DNA from: Paenibacillus plantarum
GTDB lineage: Bacteria; Bacillota; Bacilli; Paenibacillales; NBRC-103111
Assembly: GCF_013141695.1 (NCBI RefSeq)
Contig: NZ_WHNY01000016.1
Coordinates: forward strand, 108,972 to 172,971
DNA length: 64,000 bases
Direction: 5' to 3'
The notes under the pieces are model-generated. The model was not told where the DNA came from. It ran no database searches and saw only the letters and a program-made list of their open reading frames with translations. Positions 17,578-26,284 of the stretch are shown here, in pieces (position 1 is the stretch's first letter; the number at the start of each line of letters is the position of its first letter). The translations under genes and the position numbers were made by a program.

Positions 17578-18054
17578 ATGGCAAATTACACACTTGAAAA
17601 CAAAAAATCATTCACATTGACCGCTTATGGTTTTTCTATCCAGTCGAATTTTCAAGACATGCCTGCATTGCAAAAAGAAAAAACCGAGTTTTGGGATAAA
17701 CTCAAGGCTGACGGGCGTTTTAATAAGCTCAAAGACGCTGCAAAAGATGATCGCGAATGGTCAGTCAATGAGGTTTATCAAGGAAAACCGTGGAATTATT
17801 TCGCGGTAGAAGCTGGCAAATCAGTGGCTGACGCAACACGCTTCATTGAGTTTCCAGAGAGCGAGTACATCGTGGTCGCAGGAAATGGCGACAAGGAAAC
17901 TTTGTTTGATCAGCTGACTTACCGAGCTTTTGGTGAAGTCTTGGCCCAAATCACTGATTATGCTTACATCGGTGGTCCAAATGCAACTTATCGCAAAGAT
18001 AACGGTGACGGCACTTTCTACGGCGAATTTTGGGTGCCTGTGGTTAAAAAATAA
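17578..18054 (+). CDS. GyrI-like small-molecule-binding domain protein, copy 2
   Basis: 158 aa, clearly paralogous to copy 1: TRFIEFPESEYIVVAGNGD aligns with its LDFLAGEYIVVPGTGAD, and GTFYGEFWVPV with its EFYGEMWLRA. Overall similarity is modest, so the duplication is old. AAGGAG lies 7 nt before the ATG. It is the second gene of a two-gene operon. Confidence 0.78.
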   Translation: MANYTLENKKSFTLTAYGFSIQSNFQDMPALQKEKTEFWDKLKADGRFNKLKDAAKDDREWSVNEVYQGKPWNYFAVEAGKSVADATRFIEFPESEYIVVAGNGDKETLFDQLTYRAFGEVLAQITDYAYIGGPNATYRKDNGDGTFYGEFWVPVVKK

Positions 18055-18098
18055 GGGAATTCGGAAGACCAATCTCCCGATTCGGAAATCAACAACTG

Positions 18099-18135
18099 CC
18101 TCTCGCTCGTACGTAATAGCGGGAGGATTCTTTAG
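18099..18135 (+). terminator. Weak terminator after GyrI-like pair
   Basis: CCTCTCGC pairs with GCGGGAGG (one G-T pair), with a 12-nt loop, then ATTCTTT. Confidence 0.45.
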
Positions 18136-18189
18136 TCAAACAGGCCGCCATCATTCAGTTGGCAGCCTGTTGCGTTATGCGAAATCATA

Positions 18190-18229
18190 GTAAAAACAAG
18201 CCAAAGGGATGCACTCCCTTTGGCTTGTT
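18190..18229 (-). terminator. Terminator after the SPOUT methyltransferase
   Basis: A perfect 15-bp stem (18195-18209 with 18215-18229; GCCAAAGGGA core) and 5-nt loop. On the minus strand it is followed by TTTTT. Confidence 0.85.
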
Positions 18230-18265
18230 CATCAACTCATAACTATACTTATTGCTTAAGTGGAC

Positions 18266-19063
18266 TTACAACCGCTGCCTAGCCGCCTCAAACAGCAAAA
18301 CCGTCGCAGCCATCGCGACGTTCAGCGACTCCGCCTTGCCCTGCATCGGAATAATGACCTTCACGTCCGACTGCGCAGCTACTTCCGGCGACACGCCCTT
18401 GGCCTCGTTACCGAAAATCAGCCACGTCGGCTGCCGCAGGTCCGTGTCGTAACACGAGCCCTGCGCCTGCAGGCTCGTTGTCACGAGCCGCACGCCGCGC
18501 TCACGCGCGCGCGGCAACAACTCACCCAAATCTGCCTCCACAATCGGCAGATGATACATCGATCCCATCGTCGAGCGGATCGTCTTGGGATTGAACAGAT
18601 CGACCGTGCCGCGGCCGAGCACGACCGCTTTGGCCCCGACGGCATCCGCGCTGCGGATGATCGTGCCGAGGTTGCCCGGGTCCTGAACGCCGTCCAGGAC
18701 CACGACCAGATCGTGCTCGCCAGCAAGCAGCTCGTCCATGCCAACCTGTGGCCTCGTCACGATGGCCACTACACCCTGCGGCGTCTGTGCGTCCGAGCAC
18801 TTGGCCAACACCGCGGCGCTCACGCCGATCCATTCGACGGCGCGATCACCAGCGAGGGCGACGAGCTCCTGTGGACTCCCTTTTTCCACTTGAAAAAGAA
18901 TAGTTTCCACCTCAGCCCCAGCCTTCAAAGCTTCCTCAATCAAATGATAACCCTCAATGATATACTTGCCTTGTTTATCCCTGCCGCGCCGCTCTAAGAG
19001 CTGAGCCCAGTCCTTGACTCTCATATTTTGAACAGACATGATTTCTACGTATGCATTTGTCAT
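18266..19063 (-). CDS. SpoU/TrmH-family RNA 2'-O-methyltransferase (YsgA-like)
   Basis: 265 aa. The N-terminal substrate-binding domain (about 15-100, KQGKYIIEGYHLIEEALKAG) precedes a SPOUT knot with motif 1 (DPGNLGTIIRSADAVG), motif 2 (WLIFGNEAKGVS) and motif 3 (IPMQGKAESLNVAMAATVLL). It should methylate a ribose in rRNA with S-adenosylmethionine. It sits 8 nt after ktrA and near sspI; B. subtilis ysgA is likewise close to sspI, which supports the ysgA assignment. The gene is GC-rich, producing long meaningless antisense frames. Confidence 0.9.
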   Translation of the reverse strand: MTNAYVEIMSVQNMRVKDWAQLLERRGRDKQGKYIIEGYHLIEEALKAGAEVETILFQVEKGSPQELVALAGDRAVEWIGVSAAVLAKCSDAQTPQGVVAIVTRPQVGMDELLAGEHDLVVVLDGVQDPGNLGTIIRSADAVGAKAVVLGRGTVDLFNPKTIRSTMGSMYHLPIVEADLGELLPRARERGVRLVTTSLQAQGSCYDTDLRQPTWLIFGNEAKGVSPEVAAQSDVKVIIPMQGKAESLNVAMAATVLLFEAARQRL

Positions 19064-19071
19064 GAATATAC

Positions 19072-19731
19072 CTACTCCGCAAAAGTGACTTCAAGGTTCT
19101 GAAGACTCGAATTTTTACCCACAATGACCAAAATATCTTCTTGTTTAAGCGGCGCCTCCGCACTCGGCGGAATGGTCATCTGCTCGTTATGTTTAATCGC
19201 TATCACGTTGCAGCCATATTTGGCACGCACATCGAGCTCACGCAGACTTTTGCCAATCATCTCTTTCGATGCTCTCATTTCAACAATACTGTAATCGGCG
19301 GAGAGCTCTATATAATCGATAATGTTCGATGAAATCATATGATGGGCTACGCGTTGCCCCATATCCCGTTCTGGATAAACGATTTTATCTGCGCCAATTT
19401 TTTTGAGAACCTTGCCATGGAGATCATTCACAGCTTTCACGATCGTCGTAGCTACGCCCATTTCTTTGAGAATTAATGTCGTTAGAATACTTGCTTGAAT
19501 ATCTTCTCCTATGGCCACAACCACAACGTCAAAATTGCGAATTCCCAGCGCCCGCATAGCTTCCTCATCCGTAGAATCAGCTTGAACCGCATGAGTCACA
19601 TAAGCGGAAACGTCTTGAACCGTTTCTTCGTCCTGATCAATGGCAAGAACCTCGAATCCTAGTTGTGATAACGTCTTAGCAACAGCTGAACCAAATCTTC
19701 CCATCCCAATAACCGCAAATTGATTTCTCAC
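19072..19731 (-). CDS. Ktr potassium channel regulatory subunit (KtrA/KtrC, TrkA family)
   Basis: 219 aa. The RCK_N Rossmann domain has GMGRFGSAVAKTL near residue 8, an acidic residue at the end of strand 2 (LAIDQDEE), and NDLHGKVLKKIGADKIVYPE. An RCK_C (TrkA_C) domain covers about 140-215. These cytosolic octameric rings gate KtrB/KtrD channels in response to ATP/ADP and, in several Firmicutes, c-di-AMP. A c-di-AMP riboswitch elsewhere in this window fits that network. A GTG start at 19731 has GGAGG 10 nt upstream. No channel subunit is nearby. Confidence 0.92.
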   Translation of the reverse strand: MRNQFAVIGMGRFGSAVAKTLSQLGFEVLAIDQDEETVQDVSAYVTHAVQADSTDEEAMRALGIRNFDVVVVAIGEDIQASILTTLILKEMGVATTIVKAVNDLHGKVLKKIGADKIVYPERDMGQRVAHHMISSNIIDYIELSADYSIVEMRASKEMIGKSLRELDVRAKYGCNVIAIKHNEQMTIPPSAEAPLKQEDILVIVGKNSSLQNLEVTFAE

Positions 19732-19843
19732 CGCTCACGTTCCTCCATATTCCAAGAATATATCCCATTTATTATACCATACTCAGCCCCCTGAGCCACT
19801 TTACAACAATGGAGCCACTGCCTGCATTGGCGAAGAGTGGGAA

Positions 19844-19873
19844 GGATGAAGCCATCTGAAACTGCACATAGTA
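19844..19873 (+). promoter_or_regulatory. Possible sigma-G-type promoter of sspI
   Basis: GGATGA (19844-19849), 17 nt, CATAGTA (19867-19873). The -10 fits the forespore sigma-G pattern CATNNTA; the -35 is only partly conserved. Confidence 0.4.
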
Positions 19874-19906
19874 ATAGCGAGAATGAAATGGAAGCGAGGT
19901 CCTTGA

Positions 19907-20110
19907 ATGAATATTACCCTTAGACAGGCGATCCACCAGCGGGTTAATAACAAAACACCAGAAGAACTCAAAGAAGTTATTGAAGACTCGATTGGTGGAG
20001 AAGAGAAGGTTTTACCTGGGTTAGGTGTTCTTTTTGAAATTATATGGCAGCATTCAGAAGCAAGTACGCAAGATACACTCGTCGAAACACTTAAGGCGCA
20101 TCTTGAGTAA
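19907..20110 (+). CDS. sspI: Small acid-soluble spore protein SspI
   Basis: 67 aa with the diagnostic block EEKVLPGLGVLFEIIWQHS found in SspI of Bacillus, preceded by LRQAIHQRVNNKTPEEL. It is a minor forespore protein of the spore core. GAAGCGAGG lies upstream of the ATG. It is monocistronic, facing away from the ktrA/ysgA pair. Together with ysgA this keeps an ancestral Bacillus neighbourhood. Confidence 0.93.
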   Translation: MNITLRQAIHQRVNNKTPEELKEVIEDSIGGEEKVLPGLGVLFEIIWQHSEASTQDTLVETLKAHLE

Positions 20111-20160
20111 ATTCCTCTCTATATGACCATCGTGTTGTTAAAATAATTAAAACTTGCTTG

Positions 20161-20180
20161 GGGATGTTCCGGCATCCCTT
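20161..20180 (+). terminator. Short hairpin after sspI
   Basis: GGGATG - TTCCGG - CATCCC. No T-run beyond TT follows, so termination is uncertain. Confidence 0.35.
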
Positions 20181-20189
20181 AGCTCCAAC

Positions 20190-20231
20190 AAAATAAAATC
20201 CCCCTCATCAGTCACTGACCAACGAGGAGGA
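20190..20231 (-). terminator. Terminator of the Gfo/ThuA operon
   Basis: On the minus strand CCTCCTCG pairs with TGAGGGGG, with an inner TCAG/CTGA stem, followed by the T-rich sequence ATTTTATTTT. Confidence 0.7.
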
Positions 20232-20235
20232 AAGA

Positions 20236-21330
20236 TTATAATACCGTTAACGGATTCATCGCTGCAGGCTTCTCGCAGCTGCTCTTCATGACATAATGCT
20301 GACCAGAGTCAGACGCATCATGAAAACCATGCATCGCTTCCAGCACGTGATAAGCAAGCTCGCCATTCGCACGATGTGCTGTACCATCGCCAGTTATAAG
20401 CGCTTGCGCCATTGCTGCAACGCCCAATCCGCGATTATTATCCTTGTAGCCATGCGAAAGTGGGATGGGCTCATACTCTGAACCGCCTTTGCGAATAAGC
20501 ACCTGGCCACCGAACGTATTCGGATCGGGGACTCGCAACGAGCCATGACTACCATAGATTTCAATATTAGGCAATTGCGTACCTGCCATGATATCAAAAC
20601 TTGTCACAAGCGTTGCAATAGCACCACTATGGAAATCTAATACCCCAGCCACGTGTGTTGGCGTATCTACTTGAATTTTCTGCCCGCGCTTCTTCTCGCT
20701 CGAAATCGTCCGCTCTGGGAAACTCACAGCCGTTGAACCTGTTACCCGACGAATTGGCCCGAGCAATGCCACCAGTGCCGTTAAGTAATAGGGACCCATG
20801 TCGAACATCGGGCCGCCGCCTTTGGCATAGTAAAACTCTGGATCTGGGTGCCAATGCTCATGCCCCTTCCCCATCATGAAAGCCGTAGCCGCAATCGGTG
20901 TACCAATCCATCCATCCTGAATCAGTTTCACGCAAGTTTGGATACCGCCGCCCAGGAACGTATCTGGCGCGCTGCCAATCAGAAGTCCTTTGCGCTTAGC
21001 TACCTCCAAGATCTGCATCCCTTCTTCCCGTGTTACGGCAAGAGGCTTTTCGACATACGCATGTTTACCAGCTTCCAGAATTTGAATACAGACTGCCGCA
21101 TGTACAGCCGGGATCGTCAAATTAATCACGATGTCCACTTGTGGATCGTCCAGTAATTGTTCTACCGTGTACGCATGCGGAATCCTGAACTCCTCAGCAC
21201 GCGCTTCAGCTTTGCTCACATCAATATCTGCACAAGCGACCAACTCCAAGTGTGCATAGTTAGGAATGTTTTTCATATAAGCCGCGCTTATATTTCCACA
21301 TCCAATGATACCAACCTTCATCTTACTCAT
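20236..21330 (-). CDS. Gfo/Idh/MocA-family sugar oxidoreductase
   Basis: 364 aa. An N-terminal NAD(P)-binding Rossmann domain starts MSKMKVGIIGCGNISAAYMK (GxGxxS). EKPLAVTREEG carries the catalytic EKP lysine near residue 96, and FDMGPYYLTALVALLGP is the usual C-terminal domain entry with the conserved Asp. The ATG at 21330 lies about 11 nt after GGGGGA; the frame stays open further upstream. It is the last gene of an operon with ThuA and another Gfo-type protein. It likely oxidises a sugar or cyclitol. Confidence 0.92.
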   Translation of the reverse strand: MSKMKVGIIGCGNISAAYMKNIPNYAHLELVACADIDVSKAEARAEEFRIPHAYTVEQLLDDPQVDIVINLTIPAVHAAVCIQILEAGKHAYVEKPLAVTREEGMQILEVAKRKGLLIGSAPDTFLGGGIQTCVKLIQDGWIGTPIAATAFMMGKGHEHWHPDPEFYYAKGGGPMFDMGPYYLTALVALLGPIRRVTGSTAVSFPERTISSEKKRGQKIQVDTPTHVAGVLDFHSGAIATLVTSFDIMAGTQLPNIEIYGSHGSLRVPDPNTFGGQVLIRKGGSEYEPIPLSHGYKDNNRGLGVAAMAQALITGDGTAHRANGELAYHVLEAMHGFHDASDSGQHYVMKSSCEKPAAMNPLTVL

Positions 21331-21350
21331 CGCTTTATGTCCCCCTATAG

Positions 21351-21983
21351 TTAGCGTGTTGCCCAAAGCAATCCGCGTCGCATTAATTCTAACGTCTCTG
21401 GCATACGAACAATGTTAGCCTGATGGCCCAGTGAATTATAATACACTTTGCCTGCACCATACGTTTTGGTCCAAATAACCGGCATCTCCACATCATCAAA
21501 ATCAGTCACCGCATGCACCTTAATCGCAGGATCGACATGCATATAATATTTTTCCGAAACGACGACGAAATCACCGATGCCCGCGGTAAGTGGCTGCTCG
21601 CTGTCTTTCATACGAACCGTATAGGTAACACCATCATTTCCCGGATGTGCGACCCATTGGCCTCCAACCATATACTGGTAGTTCACTTCATTTCGGAAGG
21701 AATCCGCCATACCGCCATGACACCCTGCAATCCCTGTTCCGCCTACTTGGACTGCGTTAATTAAAGGTGTTAGTTGTTCTTTCTCAATTTGCCCCATGGT
21801 CCACACAGGAACGATAAGATCAATACTTGCCAACCGTTCCTCATCCCGGAAGCTGTCCAGCGTAGCCGAAACCTCTACCCCATAGCCCTCTTCACGCAGC
21901 AGACCTGCAAAAATCCCCGCAACCTCCTCGGGTTGATGACCATCCCAGCCACCCCATACAATCAATGCTTGTTTCTGACTCAT
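21351..21983 (-). CDS. ThuA-domain protein (trehalose-utilisation type)
   Basis: 210 aa, a class I glutamine-amidotransferase-like fold: LIVWGGWDGHQPEEVAGIF at the start, LIVPVWTMGQIEKEQL, GGTGIAGCHGGMADSF (GCHGG element) and VYYNSLGHQ near the end. ThuA acts in trehalose and related disaccharide catabolism in rhizobia together with ThuB, a Gfo/Idh/MocA dehydrogenase; here too it lies between two such dehydrogenases, so a keto-sugar pathway is likely. The substrate is not shown by sequence. Confidence 0.9.
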   Translation of the reverse strand: MSQKQALIVWGGWDGHQPEEVAGIFAGLLREEGYGVEVSATLDSFRDEERLASIDLIVPVWTMGQIEKEQLTPLINAVQVGGTGIAGCHGGMADSFRNEVNYQYMVGGQWVAHPGNDGVTYTVRMKDSEQPLTAGIGDFVVVSEKYYMHVDPAIKVHAVTDFDDVEMPVIWTKTYGAGKVYYNSLGHQANIVRMPETLELMRRGLLWATR

Positions 21984-22013
21984 GCCATTTCGGCTCCTCT
22001 CTCCATGACCCTG

Positions 22014-23177
22014 TTATACTTCACTTATACGAACCCAACGGCGCTGTGCAATCGATTGATCCACGGCTTCCAGTACCTCTTGACACTTGACGCCATCCAC
22101 AAAATTCGGAACCGGTTGCCGATCCTCGGAAAGCGCTGTCATCAGCTCCACAACTTCATGAACGAACGTATGCTCATACCCAATCGTATGTCCTGCTGGC
22201 CACCAAGCATCCATATAAGCATGTGAGGCATCCGTTGCTAGCACGCGTCTAAAGCCCTGAACATCCTCATCATCACTTGTAAAATACACCTGCAACTCAT
22301 TCAATCGCTCGAAATCGAATTTCACACTGCCTTTACTGCCGTTAATTTCAAAAGAGTTCGTACACCGGTGCCCGGGAGCAAATCTCGTTGCCTCGAAGCT
22401 GCCCAATGCACCATTCGCGAAGCGAGCCATGAATAATGTCGCGTCATCAACCGTAACAGGACCATGCGGTGCATCTTTGCTGCCTTTGGCACTAAGCCCC
22501 GTCATCGATGTCGGAAGCGGACGCTCCTTCACGAATGTTTCACTCATCCCGATCACTTCGGTCATTTCGCCAACGAGGAAATGCGCCAGATCGATGAGAT
22601 GCGCGCCCAGATCGCCATGCGATCCTGATCCCGCAATCTCCTTCTGCAAACGCCATACCAACGGGAACGTCGGATCGACAATCCAATCCTGCAAGAACCA
22701 TGCACGGAAGTGGTAGATTTGGCCGAGGCGGCCGCTCTCCACGAGCTTCTTCGCCAGCTGTACCGCTGGTGCAAAACGATAGTTGAAGCCCACCATGTGC
22801 TTCACGCCAGCTTCTTCAGCCGCCTCCAGCATCTCCCTTGCATCCGCAAGGGTCAGTGCCAGTGGCTTCTCGCAGAACAGATGCTTGCCGGCTTTCGCCG
22901 CCGCCAAAGCAATTTCCTTGTGCGCATCACTCGGCGCATTGATATCGACGACGTCGATATCCGGATGCGTAACTAGCTCGCGCCAATCCGTCACATACCC
23001 GTCCCAGCCGAATTGCTCGGCTGCCTGACGAACACCGTTCTCGTCGCGACCGCAGATGAGTTTCATCTTCGGAATCGCCGTCTGTGGAAAGAACATAGGT
23101 AAATCTTTATAAGCATGACTATGCGCTTTTCCCATAAATTTATAGCCAATCATACCGATATTGAACGTTTTTTTCAT
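22014..23177 (-). CDS. Gfo/Idh/MocA-family oxidoreductase
   Basis: 387 aa. NIGMIGYKFMGKAHSHAY is the Rossmann turn, CEKPLALTLADAREM holds the EKP motif, and GDLGAHLIDLAHFLVGEM has the Asp/His pair of the active site. The ATG at 23177 has GGAGG 10 nt upstream; the in-frame GTG at 23186 is too close to it. First gene of the operon with ThuA and a second oxidoreductase. A similar pairing of two paralogous dehydrogenases is common in inositol and ThuAB-like pathways. Confidence 0.92.
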   Translation of the reverse strand: MKKTFNIGMIGYKFMGKAHSHAYKDLPMFFPQTAIPKMKLICGRDENGVRQAAEQFGWDGYVTDWRELVTHPDIDVVDINAPSDAHKEIALAAAKAGKHLFCEKPLALTLADAREMLEAAEEAGVKHMVGFNYRFAPAVQLAKKLVESGRLGQIYHFRAWFLQDWIVDPTFPLVWRLQKEIAGSGSHGDLGAHLIDLAHFLVGEMTEVIGMSETFVKERPLPTSMTGLSAKGSKDAPHGPVTVDDATLFMARFANGALGSFEATRFAPGHRCTNSFEINGSKGSVKFDFERLNELQVYFTSDDEDVQGFRRVLATDASHAYMDAWWPAGHTIGYEHTFVHEVVELMTALSEDRQPVPNFVDGVKCQEVLEAVDQSIAQRRWVRISEV

Positions 23178-23284
23178 CGCATACACGCCTCCCCAAGTGT
23201 GTTACTCTCCAGTCACTCGCACTCGCTTCCACTCTTCACTCTGCGCTCCGCACCAACTCAGCGCCTCCCCATCGGCCACCAAAT

Positions 23285-23467
23285 AACTGGAAAACTTACA
23301 TTTATTTCTACCATATCCAACTGATTTTTCAATCTAACTGTAAAACATACAGTTAATAATCCGCTTCCTGTCTCTCTTTAAGCAAATCCACGAAATTAAC
23401 TGTAGAAAATCCATCTAAACCTCCAAACAAGCCAATTCCAAGGAAATTACCTACAAGAAATCCAGTT
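23285..23467. repeat. Dispersed four-unit palindromic repeat element, copy A
   Basis: Four 23-nt units start at 23285, 23336, 23398 and (reverse orientation) 23445, that is at offsets 0, 51, 113 and 160. The unit pattern is AACTGKA, 5 nt, TMCAKCTA, TTT, which is nearly palindromic. It lies in the 434-nt gap between the LacI gene and the Gfo/ThuA operon. The remainder of that gap (23468-23611) is pyrimidine-rich low-complexity sequence with no gene. Confidence 0.8.
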
Positions 23468-23611
23468 ATTTATACAAACACCCTAGCTACTCTCACTTCA
23501 CACGCTGCATCCATCCAGCAATTAAGCACTTTCACCAGCTCTGAGCTCTCATAACTCGCTACTCATCACTCATCACTTTCTACTCAGCACCAATCCCTCT
23601 ACCCTCTACCC

Positions 23612-24652
23612 TCAGCTCCCCGCTCTCAACGCTCCATTCTTCGACGACTGCCTAATCTTCACTTCCGTCGGCAGCTTAACTTGCAGCTGAGCCTCGCTGC
23701 TTCCCTGCCCAACACTTGCTAGAACGGCACGGGCTGCCTGTTTGCCCATTTCAAAAAAAGGCACTTTAATACTGCTGAGAGGTGGATCACTTAGCTTCGC
23801 AGCATCCGAGTCATCACACCCGATGACCGCATAATCTCGCCCAGCTATCCATCCCCGTTCGCGAAGTCCTTGCATGAGTCCTATGGCCATTCGATCATTA
23901 GCCGCAAAAACAGCCTCTATTTGATCACGGTTCTCCCACACCTTTGCGGCAATCTCATATCCGCTAGTCCGGCTGTAGTTCCCCTCAAACTGTAAAGAAG
24001 GATCCATCGTTAAGCCAGCTTCTAACATCGCCTTTTGATACCCAAGACGTCTATCCAAGGAATTCGTATATTGCGGAGAACCATTGAGAAAGGCAATCTT
24101 CCGATAGCCTTCATCCAGTAAATGACGTACCGCTTGGTAGCTCCCCTCCACATGATCCGCATCAACTTCAAGGAAGGATAGCCCCTCGAATCGTTGATTG
24201 ACCAAACAGAAAGGTAGTCCTTGTTCCTGCAATTGCAGCAAAGAACTTCGCTGTGATTCGGTATCTCTCGCCCCGAGAATGACACAGGCATCTACCTTTT
24301 GCGAGCGGTATAACCGGCCGTAATCCAAATCATCATTTGGTGTTAGGAGGGACAACAACATATCATAGCCTTGCTCCCTCACCTGCTCCCCAATCCCGCT
24401 AAGAATCTCTGCAAAATAATACGCAGAAAACAGATGTACCTTCGGCATATAAGGAAGGACGACCCCCAAATTACCGCTTCTTCTTCGAGCAAAGCTTTGC
24501 GCAATCGCATTCGGATGATACCCAAGTACCTTCGCTGCTGCGAGAACTCTTTCTTTGGTTGCAGGCTTCATCGGACCAAGTCCATTGAATACACGAGATA
24601 CAGTCGCCTCAGATACCTTCGCTAAGTCAGCAACCTCTTTTCTCGTCACCAT
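23612..24652 (-). CDS. LacI-family transcriptional regulator
   Basis: 346 aa. Helix-turn-helix and hinge at 1-60 (TRKEVADLAKVSEATVSRVF and GYHPNAIAQSFARRRSG), followed by a periplasmic-binding-protein-like sugar domain (GNLGVVLPYMP, AVFAANDRMAIGLMQGL, YAVIGCDDSD, PPLSSIKVP). The ATG at 24652 has AAAGGAG 9 nt upstream. A perfect inverted repeat in front of the gene suggests autoregulation. The likely target is the ThuA/Gfo operon downstream, though no second operator was found there. Confidence 0.93.
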   Translation of the reverse strand: MVTRKEVADLAKVSEATVSRVFNGLGPMKPATKERVLAAAKVLGYHPNAIAQSFARRRSGNLGVVLPYMPKVHLFSAYYFAEILSGIGEQVREQGYDMLLSLLTPNDDLDYGRLYRSQKVDACVILGARDTESQRSSLLQLQEQGLPFCLVNQRFEGLSFLEVDADHVEGSYQAVRHLLDEGYRKIAFLNGSPQYTNSLDRRLGYQKAMLEAGLTMDPSLQFEGNYSRTSGYEIAAKVWENRDQIEAVFAANDRMAIGLMQGLRERGWIAGRDYAVIGCDDSDAAKLSDPPLSSIKVPFFEMGKQAARAVLASVGQGSSEAQLQVKLPTEVKIRQSSKNGALRAGS

Positions 24653-24684
24653 GTTGATTGGCTCCTTTCCGCCTAATTTCACGT

Positions 24685-24706
24685 AAAATGTACACGCGTA
24701 CATTTT
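24685..24706. promoter_or_regulatory. LacI-type operator before the lacI-like gene
   Basis: AAAATGTAC - ACGC - GTACATTTT: perfect 9-bp arms and a 4-nt spacer, 33 nt upstream of the start codon. Confidence 0.7.
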
Positions 24707-24919
24707 CTCATTGAGAAGCTACTTCTGTCAATATAAATTCAGAATTTCACTCTTCAACTCTTTATCGCCATAATTCGACATTTACATCAATTTTTCATTA
24801 AGAAACACGGAAATAAAGTCCATTTTTTGTCATAAAAGCAAACTCTTAATATTGTTTATCTCCTCTTAGACCTTTATGATAAAGGATATTGGGACAACTA
24901 TGGGAATGAGTGATAGCAA

Positions 24920-26284
24920 ATGAAAGCAATCTGGCGCCATCTTCGGTTCACTGCGTCATCAACGATCGAAGCTCTCACGAGCCGATCACAGATCACTCGA
25001 CTTCACTCTCGCGGGCAGCTCCTTGCCCAGTTAGAACATGCTGTTCGGAAACACGATGACACTTCATCCTCTCAGGTCCGTGCATGTCTTGTTTTCGATA
25101 TTGATCGTTTTCGCCAAGTGAATTTCTCCTTAGGCTACGCTTGCGGAGATCATTTACTGCAGGAATTAAACCGCAGATTAAAATTAGTAGATCACATCGA
25201 TCTTGTTGTTCGGTCTGGCGATGATGAATATACACTTCTTCTTCGAGCACCCAAGCAAGAACAACTTCTATCTGCGATACATCGTGTTATGCAGGTATTT
25301 GAGCCCCCTTTTACTTACCAGGGCCAGGACTGCTTCCTTCGTGCAAGCTTCGGTCTGAGTGACCTTACGATAACATCTGAGAATGTACCACAAGCTTTCC
25401 ATCAAGCTGAGCAAGCACTCCTCATTGCCAAACAAACAGGCAAGAATAAACTCATTACTTTTCACCCCTTACCAACACAACAACGTTTTGCTAGCCAGAT
25501 TCAAATGGAAAACGACCTGCGCAAAGCGATCACAGAGAATCAGCTATTGTTATACTATCAACCTCGACTCGAACTCTCGACTGGTCAAATTAGTTGTCTG
25601 GAAGCCCTGGTGCGTTGGAATCATCCTCTACATGGCATGATTGCGCCTGCCGATTTCATCCCGCTTGCTGAGGAATCAGGCCTCATTTTGCCACTTGGTG
25701 AATGGGTATTGCGGGAGGCTTGTCTACAGAAAGCACGTTGGCTCGCTGAAAATAAGCTTGATTATCAAGTTGCCGTCAACATTTCGCCTTGTCAGTTTCA
25801 AGATGAGGACTTTGCGGATAAAGCCATTCATATCATACAACAAACCGGTATTAACCCCTCTTATTTGGAGTTCGAAATTACCGAAAGCTCAATTATGCAA
25901 AATATGGAGAAAACCATCGCCGTCCTTGATAAGCTTTGTTCCAAAGGAATTTCCATTTCCATCGATGATTTTGGGATTGGCTATTCGTCCCTCAATTATT
26001 TGAAGGAGTTTCCTATACATTGCCTCAAAATCGACCGTTCCTTCGTCAAAAACATTCAAAATAATTCCAATGATTGGGCGATTACGAACGCCATCATTCA
26101 CCTCGGTCATGCCCTTAATATCCAAGTTGTCGCCGAAGGGGTCGAGGATGTGGGACAGCTAGATATTCTCAAAGAGACAACCTGCACAACCATTCAAGGC
26201 TTCTTGCTTAGCCCTCCGATTTCTGCTTATGAGATTGAACAAACCTTCTATATGAATGACAACAGACCGGTTATGATTTCATAA
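24920..26284 (+). CDS. GGDEF-EAL protein, predicted c-di-GMP phosphodiesterase with degenerate GGDEF
   Basis: 454 aa, cytosolic, no sensor domain. GGDEF region (about 45-185): the signature is SGDDE at VVRSGDDEYTLLL instead of GGDEF, so cyclase activity is unlikely. EAL domain (about 195-440): EALVRW, NISPCQFQ, EITESSIM, DDFGIGYSSLNYLK, LKIDRSFV and AEGVE are all kept, including residues for metal binding and catalysis, so c-di-GMP hydrolysis is expected, perhaps with GTP as activator through the GGDEF part. The 3' end overlaps the convergent YheC/D-like gene by 6 nt. Confidence 0.92.
   Translation: MKAIWRHLRFTASSTIEALTSRSQITRLHSRGQLLAQLEHAVRKHDDTSSSQVRACLVFDIDRFRQVNFSLGYACGDHLLQELNRRLKLVDHIDLVVRSGDDEYTLLLRAPKQEQLLSAIHRVMQVFEPPFTYQGQDCFLRASFGLSDLTITSENVPQAFHQAEQALLIAKQTGKNKLITFHPLPTQQRFASQIQMENDLRKAITENQLLLYYQPRLELSTGQISCLEALVRWNHPLHGMIAPADFIPLAEESGLILPLGEWVLREACLQKARWLAENKLDYQVAVNISPCQFQDEDFADKAIHIIQQTGINPSYLEFEITESSIMQNMEKTIAVLDKLCSKGISISIDDFGIGYSSLNYLKEFPIHCLKIDRSFVKNIQNNSNDWAITNAIIHLGHALNIQVVAEGVEDVGQLDILKETTCTTIQGFLLSPPISAYEIEQTFYMNDNRPVMIS

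Noticed and set aside
18260..18997. Plus-strand open frame of 245 codons
   Set aside because: Lies antisense to the methyltransferase gene in GC-rich DNA; Arg/His-rich translation and no start signal.
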